Below are positions 19,832-27,204 of a DNA stretch of 38,253 bases, in pieces. The notes under the pieces were generated by a model that searched no databases, had not been told where the DNA came from, and saw only the letters and a program-made list of their open reading frames with translations. Position numbers and translations under genes: made by a program. The DNA is from Candidatus Sumerlaeia bacterium (GTDB lineage Bacteria > Sumerlaeota > Sumerlaeia > SLMS01), in the NCBI GenBank assembly GCA_020831705.1, contig JAFIGB010000139.1, positions 1-38,253 on the forward strand. Direction: 5' to 3'. Each line of letters begins with the position of its first letter. The first letter of the stretch is position 1.

Positions 19832-20457
19832 TTCACCCTCCAACGGCCATCGCGCTCCTGCACGTAGGAACTTGTCGGAGCCGCCTGCTGGTTCAATGTG
19901 GCAAGGATCCACGCGACATCGCCGCGGTCGCTTTCAGCCACTCCGGGAGTTGTTTGCATCAGCCGGTTCAGGATCACCTCGCGGTCCCGATTTTCCTCCT
20001 CAATAATCTGACGAACAATTGGTTCCTGAAGGGGCCAATCCTCGGGAGGTTCCGGGTTGAGGGTCAACATGCCGTCGTTCCCCTCGCGGACGACCCGGGC
20101 CGTCAGCAGGACGTCCAGATCATCACGGTTATAGCGTCGATTGTTCAGTGCCCGCATCACTTCCGCCTGGCTGCCTGTCATGGCCGGTGGCTCGATGATG
20201 TTCCCATCCGGGTCGACGGCGCGAACCGAGGAGAAGGTGGTCAGGTCACGACCGATCTCCTCGTAGGTTCCAAGGACCTGGCGTTCCAGTGCTGTTTGTT
20301 CCCCAACGAAGACGAGGTTCACCCCAAAGAGTTGACCGCCGCACCCCCCAAGGAGGGGAAGCATGGCGACAAGGCCGACAAGGATGCATGACTTCCAGAC
20401 ATGGCGTCCGGTGTTGTGGCTGATTGTGTCTATCATGGTGGGCTCCATTCTCTTCAT
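19828..20457 (-). CDS. Lipoprotein, possibly DUF1318/YdbL-like
   Basis: ILVGLVAMLPLLGGCGG lipobox; VFVGEQTALERQVLGTYEEIGRDL resembles DUF1318-type proteins; ATGA overlaps on both sides. Confidence 0.6.
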   Translation of the reverse strand: MKRMEPTMIDTISHNTGRHVWKSCILVGLVAMLPLLGGCGGQLFGVNLVFVGEQTALERQVLGTYEEIGRDLTTFSSVRAVDPDGNIIEPPAMTGSQAEVMRALNNRRYNRDDLDVLLTARVVREGNDGMLTLNPEPPEDWPLQEPIVRQIIEEENRDREVILNRLMQTTPGVAESDRGDVAWILATLNQQAAPTSSYVQERDGRWRVK

Positions 20458-23400
20458 TGGTGTTCCTCCAGCAAGTCGATGAGCATGAGGAGGTAATCGC
20501 GGACGAGGGCGCTGGAAAGTTCCGAGGCGTCCTCCAGCGCGGGTCTCAGGTAGTTGCCAATATGAAGGCGCTCCAGCAGGGGAATACGGTAGGTAATCCC
20601 GCCGGGGCTTGCCATGGTGACTCCAATGTTGATCAGGCCGCCGCGCAATTCAATGTCCACCCCATCCGGGCGGCTGAACTGAAGGGCAGCAAGCACCGCC
20701 TGGGCGCCGGGGACGCCTCCATCCTCGTTGGCATTGCGCAACGCACCGCGGAGGACTTCCGCCTCGATGCGGCTGATGTCGAGGCGAATGAAGATATCCT
20801 CCAGATATTCAACCAGCCGGGAATCAGGGCTTTGCAACCCCTCCTGAATGCGCACGACAAACGGGAACCGAAGCGTTCCGAAGATGTCTACTTCCCGTCG
20901 TTCCTGCGGTGTATTACCAAGGACGGGAAGGAAAACGGCGGCGTCGAGTCCGGTCAGGGAAAAATCTCCGAAAAGCTGCTGGGTGCCCCGCCGTTCCTCC
21001 AACTCGCCGTGCATGGCAAAGGTACCACCGAGGAAGGATTCAGCACGGCCAAGGATCGAAAAACGGCCCCGATCGTCCAGTACCGTGATGATCGCATTTT
21101 CAATCACCGCCTCCATGGCGGGCGCAGCATAACTGGCACGGCCAAGGTTTAGTACCCCGGTATTGCGCCGTGGTGGTGTTGGGGGAATTCCGGGCAGGAA
21201 AAAGGAACGCTCGAAGTTCATCGTGCTAGACAGATCATTCACCAGCGTCGTGTCGTTGTGGCGCAACGAAATATCCGCGAAGTTTTGTGTATAGAACAGG
21301 CGCGCCCGTGCTCCCTGCGTCATGCTGTATCCGACGGCGATCTCGGCGGATCCGGAAGCCTCCTGCAGGTACCCCGCTGCGGCAATCGGAGCAAGTTCCT
21401 GGCGAAAGCGCATGGAGAACGATCCGGGAATCCGGTCCATGAGTAGCAATATATCCCCGAGCTCCATGATGGGGATGGGCTTGACGTCATCAGGTCGCCC
21501 GGACGGGTGGAAGTTGTCCAGGTGGGCCTCGACGACCAGGTCGGTGCCCAGCCCCTCGGACTTCACTGAAAACTCCTCGATGGTGATGGACGCCTGCTTT
21601 TCCAGCGGCATGGTTCCCGTGCGGCGGGCGTTCACAACCATACCTGATGAGATGGGAATGGTCATTCCCCCGCCATCATCGCCCGCCGGGGGAATCAATG
21701 TAAGATCATTGTGGAGGGAAAAACGCAGCAGGTCGGGATCAAAGGCGAAGGCCAGCTTGGATTCCAGGCCGCGTATATCCACCGCCTCATTGGCAATATG
21801 GCCCTCCTCGATGGCTCCATCGACCCTGATCGCGTAATCCCGGATCGGCAGGTCCGACCCTTCGGCAGTTCCAAGTGTCAGGGAGATATCGCCGTTCGAT
21901 GTCACCAGGCCGGCCAGGTCAACGGGCACCATGGCTCCGAGAAGTTCCGCCACCATGGACAGATCCAGGCGGACAAGGTTATAGTCCGCGACCATGGACG
22001 ATTGTTCCATATTATAGACAAGGTTGGCGATGAAGTCCAGGCCGCCGCCCAGGTCAAAAGTCAGGTCGCGGACCTCCACCCGGGACATGTCACCGGGAAG
22101 GCTTATCTTTGCGCCAAGGCCACCATCGGGGATGAACAGGGGTTCCTGTCCTTCCATGGCAACGGCCAGCGCCTCCCACCGGAGGGCGGGGATGTCCGCC
22201 GTGATGGAGCCATCCGTGCCGATCTCCACCCTGTTCTCAAGCAGAAGGCCGATGCCCTCGAAAAATTCCCCCATCACGCCGCCAATGCGGACGTGTCCCT
22301 CGTCGAGAACCGTATAGACAATCTCCTCGCCCAGGGTGACGTCCACAACGAAGCGATGGTCGACCTCCAGCCCGTCCATGAGAAGTTCCATGGGAAAGGC
22401 GAGGAGAAGCTGGGGGGTGTCGTTGAACAGGGCCATCTCCACCCGGGCGGTGCCGTCCATCACCTCACCCATGGTCAGGTCGGCAATGACCGTCCCGCCA
22501 AGGGTGGTTTCCCCGTCGAGGGCTTCCAGCAGCACCCCGGCCTCCTCGAGGATGAGATATCCAAGGTCGAGAAGCCCCCCGTGGTCGAGGGTCAGTAGGG
22601 GCGCCATGTCGACCCTGACGCGATCGCCCTCCATGGCAAGGGAGCCGGTCATGGCAAACGCCAATGCCTTTTCCAGGAGGACGTCCAGTTTGTCTATTTC
22701 GACGGCAACGGAATCCTCCCCAAGGATCGCCCGCAGGGCCGTCTGGATCCCCCACGATTCCAGGAGGATTCCCTGTTGCTCCAACATGGCGGAGAAATAC
22801 TGGTCCGGTTCCAGACCAAGGGAAACCTCCCACGATTCGGCATTCGCCTGCCCTGCATGTATATCCAGATGAAGTCCACCCTCCAGAAGCACCATGCCCG
22901 GTTCGACGAAATGATCGATCCATCGTTCCTGGAGCAGGGCGAGATCCTTCAGGCCAAGGTGAAGCCGCACATCACTTATGAGGTCATCCTTCAGGGCAAG
23001 AATGCCATCCAGCTCAAGGAGATCTGTTTGTATATCCCAGGTGGCATCAATGTCGAAGGGCTCCATGAGGCGTGCCTGAAGGGTCACGTGGAGGGAATCC
23101 TCCATTGTTCCCTCGGGAAGGAAGGCGGATCGCAGGAAGAAATCCTGCAGGGCAAGGACCATATCCGCGTTGATTGTCCTCCCTGCACCGCGCGCCTCCA
23201 GATTGCCCTCCAATTTGCCGATCAAATCAACGAGGACCGGTTCCAGGACGATGTTGGTGCTGGCGAATTTTTCCAGTCCCTCCAGGGAGACGTCCCACTC
23301 CGCCGTGGCTGTATAGACCTTGGCCCCGTAATGTTCAAACATGCCATGGAGGCTGGCGAAGGCCGGAAAGTCCAGCTGCCAGCGGCCGGATTGCTCCTCC

Positions 23401-24926
23401 GATGAGGCGAAAAGCTCCTCCAGTTGGAGGTGCATCGAAAGCCCCGCCAGGTTCACGGTGTCTGCTGTTCTAAGCATGGCCGCGGGGGGAACCAACCCGG
23501 GGTTCAACTTCCAGGTTCCGGGGAGGATTTCCAGGGACAAGCTGCCGTCTTCCACCTTCTCCAGATCCACCAGATTCCCCGCTGCCGTGAGCAGCACATC
23601 CAGATCGCCCCGGGCGGGAATCAGATCACGGAAGGTCGTCTTGTCGGCCAACTCGATCGCCTTGGCGGCTGAAAACTGAAAGTCAAATTTGAAGGGGGAT
23701 GATCCATTCGATTCTTCGAGGAGCGACGCGGTGGCTTGCATCCAATCCGCGTCCAGATCCAGTGACGCCGCTCGTGGCATGAGTTCCTTCGAGTCCACGT
23801 CCGACACCACCTTGAGGCGGATGGGCGGCATGACCAGTTCGGAGTCCTCGGCGGCAAAGGCGGGAAGTGCCACATCCTCGACATCCAGCGAGAGGTGAAC
23901 GGGGGTCGCTCCGTTGCTCAGGTGACCCATGAAGATGGTGTAACGAATTTCCCCCGCCGTGGGGATGTGGTGCCCCTGGTCGAACAGCGAGGCCAACGGT
24001 TCCAGGGCGGGAAGGGTCACCTTCCAATTGGCGACGAGGCCTTCATCATCCGCCTCGGCACCAAAATCGAAAACATTCGCCCGCCCCCCTGCATCCAGAA
24101 AACCGGTCAACTTGAAGGCGGAAAAATCCAGTTCATCCCCCCGACTCCAATTGGAGAGCGTCGTGGCGAATTCCAGAGGGACCTCGTCGCGCCCATTTCC
24201 CAAAATACCGGCGAAGCGCATCCCAAGGGGTGCCTCATCACCGGGCCATCCCAGGTAGAAGGTGCCATTGTGGATCGTCACCTTCGGTGCCGGGCTCCCC
24301 TCCATGCGGTCGTCCCAGGTCACGTCGATGTGGTTGACCCGCAAATCCATGGAAAGATTTTTCACCGGAAGGAGCATCCGGGGAAGCAGCTGGGCGAGAT
24401 CAAGGACGAACGGCTCGCCCGGTTCGATGGGTTGGGGTGGCGGGGGAGCAGGATCCTCCTCCCCGGGCGGCGGGATGAAGGCATCGAAATTGAAGGTGCC
24501 ATCCTCAAACCGCGTGGCGTGGACGGTGATGCTTTCCACATGGAGGGGGCCGGGGCGTGCCGCTCCTGTGACAAGGGGGACAATCCCCTTGGTCAGTGCA
24601 ATTCCATGAATTTCAAGAAACCTGGCGGCCGGGTCATCGGCATCCAGATTTTCGTCCCGCAAGGTCACCCGACCGACGGCAACGGGTGCCCACCAGCCGA
24701 GACTGATCTTTTCGATTTCCACGGTTCCGGGGAAGATGCCGCTGACCTGACGGGAGATCACCCCTTCAATGGGGAGGAGGGATATGATGGTGGGCAGGGA
24801 AAGAAGGAGGAGAAACAGGGCCACAAAGGCCCAAGCAAGCCCCCGCAGGAGACGCTTCCAAAGGGGCCTGCGGGCAGGCCCCTTTGGTGGACGCTTTTCA
24901 GCAGTGACGGGCGGTGTATCGGGCAC
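20454..24926 (-). CDS. AsmA/YdbH-like giant membrane-anchored protein (putative envelope lipid-transport family)
   Basis: One N-terminal TM helix (LLRGLAWAFVALFLLLLSLPTII), VTLRDENLD...FLEIHGIAL, beta-rich repeats over about 1490 aa; GTG start; stop overlaps the next gene's ATG. Confidence 0.7.
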   Translation of the reverse strand: MPDTPPVTAEKRPPKGPARRPLWKRLLRGLAWAFVALFLLLLSLPTIISLLPIEGVISRQVSGIFPGTVEIEKISLGWWAPVAVGRVTLRDENLDADDPAARFLEIHGIALTKGIVPLVTGAARPGPLHVESITVHATRFEDGTFNFDAFIPPPGEEDPAPPPPQPIEPGEPFVLDLAQLLPRMLLPVKNLSMDLRVNHIDVTWDDRMEGSPAPKVTIHNGTFYLGWPGDEAPLGMRFAGILGNGRDEVPLEFATTLSNWSRGDELDFSAFKLTGFLDAGGRANVFDFGAEADDEGLVANWKVTLPALEPLASLFDQGHHIPTAGEIRYTIFMGHLSNGATPVHLSLDVEDVALPAFAAEDSELVMPPIRLKVVSDVDSKELMPRAASLDLDADWMQATASLLEESNGSSPFKFDFQFSAAKAIELADKTTFRDLIPARGDLDVLLTAAGNLVDLEKVEDGSLSLEILPGTWKLNPGLVPPAAMLRTADTVNLAGLSMHLQLEELFASSEEQSGRWQLDFPAFASLHGMFEHYGAKVYTATAEWDVSLEGLEKFASTNIVLEPVLVDLIGKLEGNLEARGAGRTINADMVLALQDFFLRSAFLPEGTMEDSLHVTLQARLMEPFDIDATWDIQTDLLELDGILALKDDLISDVRLHLGLKDLALLQERWIDHFVEPGMVLLEGGLHLDIHAGQANAESWEVSLGLEPDQYFSAMLEQQGILLESWGIQTALRAILGEDSVAVEIDKLDVLLEKALAFAMTGSLAMEGDRVRVDMAPLLTLDHGGLLDLGYLILEEAGVLLEALDGETTLGGTVIADLTMGEVMDGTARVEMALFNDTPQLLLAFPMELLMDGLEVDHRFVVDVTLGEEIVYTVLDEGHVRIGGVMGEFFEGIGLLLENRVEIGTDGSITADIPALRWEALAVAMEGQEPLFIPDGGLGAKISLPGDMSRVEVRDLTFDLGGGLDFIANLVYNMEQSSMVADYNLVRLDLSMVAELLGAMVPVDLAGLVTSNGDISLTLGTAEGSDLPIRDYAIRVDGAIEEGHIANEAVDIRGLESKLAFAFDPDLLRFSLHNDLTLIPPAGDDGGGMTIPISSGMVVNARRTGTMPLEKQASITIEEFSVKSEGLGTDLVVEAHLDNFHPSGRPDDVKPIPIMELGDILLLMDRIPGSFSMRFRQELAPIAAAGYLQEASGSAEIAVGYSMTQGARARLFYTQNFADISLRHNDTTLVNDLSSTMNFERSFFLPGIPPTPPRRNTGVLNLGRASYAAPAMEAVIENAIITVLDDRGRFSILGRAESFLGGTFAMHGELEERRGTQQLFGDFSLTGLDAAVFLPVLGNTPQERREVDIFGTLRFPFVVRIQEGLQSPDSRLVEYLEDIFIRLDISRIEAEVLRGALRNANEDGGVPGAQAVLAALQFSRPDGVDIELRGGLINIGVTMASPGGITYRIPLLERLHIGNYLRPALEDASELSSALVRDYLLMLIDLLEEHQ

Positions 24927-24957
24927 CTTTAACTTTCTCCAGGCGGGTGCCGGAGAT

Positions 24958-25869
24958 TCATCGGTTCCTTACGACGGCGGTGGCCCGACTGAATCTGTCG
25001 GCAGCCCTTCCCCCTTGATGGGCGTCAAGCCCTGTTGCTTGAAGGTGGCTGTTGATACGATTCAGACGATCACGAAGGGGTGGGTGGGTCGACGTCAGCC
25101 AGCCCCCGCCGGTTCGGGTTCGTGGGCTTGCCATTGTTTCCAGAAAGCGGGGAAGCCCGGTGGGATCATATCCCGCCGTTGCGGCCAACTCGATCCCGAG
25201 GGCATCCGCCTCGTATTCCATGGAGCGATCGAATCCCTTTTCGAAAAGGGTTTCCATCCCCAGGTCCACGGCGGCGGAATACCGGGAAATGTTGTCATCG
25301 ATGGTCACGGCGGCCAGATCGGTGAGGCCGCCAAAAAAGTCCGCCCGCTGGATCATGGAAACCATGTGGCGCTGGGTGATGTGGGCGATTTCATGGGCCA
25401 GCACACCGGCCAGCTGGGCCTCATCCTCCATCCGCTGCAACAGTCCCGCGGTGACAAAGACAGAACCACCAGGGCAGGCCCATGCGGTGACATCATCGTG
25501 GTCGGAAACGATGAAGACCCAGGGAAGTTCCGGGCGATCGGAATACCGGGCGACCGTCAAGCCAACATTGTTGACGTAGCGCTGAAGATCCATGTCGGGG
25601 TGGATACCGCCATAACGTGTGACGGACTTGAGGGCGATGCCCTCGCCGAGGGTGATCTCGGTCTCGTCGGGCATATTGCCCCGTGCCGCTGTAACACGGG
25701 TGGCGGCTTCTCCGGCGCGCCGTGCCCGTTCGTCGTCCACACCACCGATACGCATGCCAGCTTCAGTCATCTGGCCCAGTTGGGTGGCGGATACGCCATT
25801 GCCTCCGCAGCCTGCGACAAAGGCTCCAAGGAGGGTGAGCATCATCAGGGAAAGGAGTGGGGTTTTCAT
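24958..25869 (-). CDS. M48-family metalloprotease lipoprotein (BepA/LoiP-like)
   Basis: LLGAFVAGCGGN lipobox; LAHEIAHITQRHMVS (HExxH); YEADALGIELAATAGYDPTGLPRFLETM; THPPLRDRLNRI. Confidence 0.9.
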   Translation of the reverse strand: MKTPLLSLMMLTLLGAFVAGCGGNGVSATQLGQMTEAGMRIGGVDDERARRAGEAATRVTAARGNMPDETEITLGEGIALKSVTRYGGIHPDMDLQRYVNNVGLTVARYSDRPELPWVFIVSDHDDVTAWACPGGSVFVTAGLLQRMEDEAQLAGVLAHEIAHITQRHMVSMIQRADFFGGLTDLAAVTIDDNISRYSAAVDLGMETLFEKGFDRSMEYEADALGIELAATAGYDPTGLPRFLETMASPRTRTGGGWLTSTHPPLRDRLNRINSHLQATGLDAHQGGRAADRFSRATAVVRNR

Positions 25870-26414
25870 AATGGATCGATTCCTCCTTCAGCGGCAAAGG
25901 CATCCAGTTGGTCCCGGGTGATGCGGGCGCTCAGGTCCTTGACCTTCTTGTAGGATTCGATTGTTTCAGTGGGGACTTCTTTACCGCCCAGTTCCTCGGA
26001 GGTGGGACTGAGCCCTCGGATGGCGGTCACATTGGAGCGTTGCCCGGCCCCAAGGTCATCGCGGACGGAGAACATCCCGCCCGTTCCCCCCGTTGCAGGG
26101 GCGACATCGGTGACGTTCAGGCGGGCAATGAACCCGGTCTTTCCATTGGGTGTGCGTACCTCGTAGCGCATGCGGTCCTCGTTGATGACACGAAGGGGTG
26201 CGCCACGGTCGAGTTCGGCAACGACGGCGTCGCGGGGGCCTGTTCCGGCCCGCACCACCGTTCCGTCGCGGCGAGTATAAACAGTGACCTGTTGTTGCTG
26301 GAGGATTACCGGGATTGAAAATCTCGCTTCGAGATTCGGTTCGGTCCCTTCCTGTGGCTCCGTGCCGTGGCTGGAGAGGAGGAGGGAGCAGACTAGGAGA
26401 ATTGACGAGAACAT
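25866..26414 (-). CDS. Exported SH3-domain protein
   Basis: Signal peptide MFSSILLVCSLLLSSHG; SH3b-like VVRAGTGPRDAVVAELDRGAPLRVINEDRMRYEVRTPNGKTGFIARLNV; ATGA overlap with M48 gene. Confidence 0.7.
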   Translation of the reverse strand: MFSSILLVCSLLLSSHGTEPQEGTEPNLEARFSIPVILQQQQVTVYTRRDGTVVRAGTGPRDAVVAELDRGAPLRVINEDRMRYEVRTPNGKTGFIARLNVTDVAPATGGTGGMFSVRDDLGAGQRSNVTAIRGLSPTSEELGGKEVPTETIESYKKVKDLSARITRDQLDAFAAEGGIDPL

Positions 26415-26456
26415 ATTCTGACTCCTGCTGGTCGATTTGGAATCGCGCTGATGCGG

Positions 26457-26882
26457 TTATTCCGCTTTTTTCTCAAGGGGGCCGGCCCAGGTGGAAAGTC
26501 CCCCGTTCAGGTTGGATACCTCAGAGAAGCCTTTTTCAAGGAGAAATGCTCCTGCGTCCATGCTTCTCATGCCCGAGGCGCAATAAACAACGACAGGACG
26601 GGTGGGATCGAGTTCGCCGAGGCGCCCTTCCAGGTCATCCACGGGAATGTGGGTGCTTCCCGGGATAAAGCCATCGGCGGCAAGCTCTTCGGCCTCACGG
26701 ACGTCGAGAAAGACCGGGGGATCCGGTGCCTCAAGGAGGGCAAGGACCTCCTTTGCAGCGAGTTCCTGAGGAACGGCACCGACAGATTCCCAGTCATTGG
26801 AGCCGGAAGAGGGAGGCGGGGTTTTTGGTGCCTCCGGTGCTTCCTGCTCCTTATTCCCAAAAAGGAAAGAGAAAAAACCCAT
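26457..26882 (-). CDS. Rhodanese-like domain protein
   Basis: MGFFSFLFGNKEQEAPEAP...; FLDVREAEELAADGFIPGSTHIPVDDL; VVYCASGMRSMDAGAFLLEKGF (CxxGxR). Confidence 0.87.
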   Translation of the reverse strand: MGFFSFLFGNKEQEAPEAPKTPPPSSGSNDWESVGAVPQELAAKEVLALLEAPDPPVFLDVREAEELAADGFIPGSTHIPVDDLEGRLGELDPTRPVVVYCASGMRSMDAGAFLLEKGFSEVSNLNGGLSTWAGPLEKKAE

Positions 26883-27204
26883 GAAGTGGAGTCTCCATAT
26901 ATTTTCTGATGCAACACGGTCAAGAGAACCACAGGTAGGATGTGGACTCAAGGAGGAAACTTCCAGACGCGCTTCGGATTGTCTCCACCAATCCAGAACG
27001 CCTCCCAACTCATTTGGTTTGGTGCAATGGGTCAAAAGAACCATGATGGGCTTCCCGACAGCGATCGGCCCCTTCCGGAAAAGGCACCCAGCCGACAATC
27101 GTGGCCGATGATCCCTCATGATTTCATTGCCACGGGGGACGGCGGAAGGGACCATCCCCCCCGCATTTTGCCCCACAGAGGGGATTTAAAAAACGAGATG
27201 GTCA

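Noticed and set aside
26883-27204. Replication origin at the polarity switch
   Set aside because: No dnaA/dnaN gene and no cluster of TTATCCACA-like boxes seen; position kept only as part of the switch interval.
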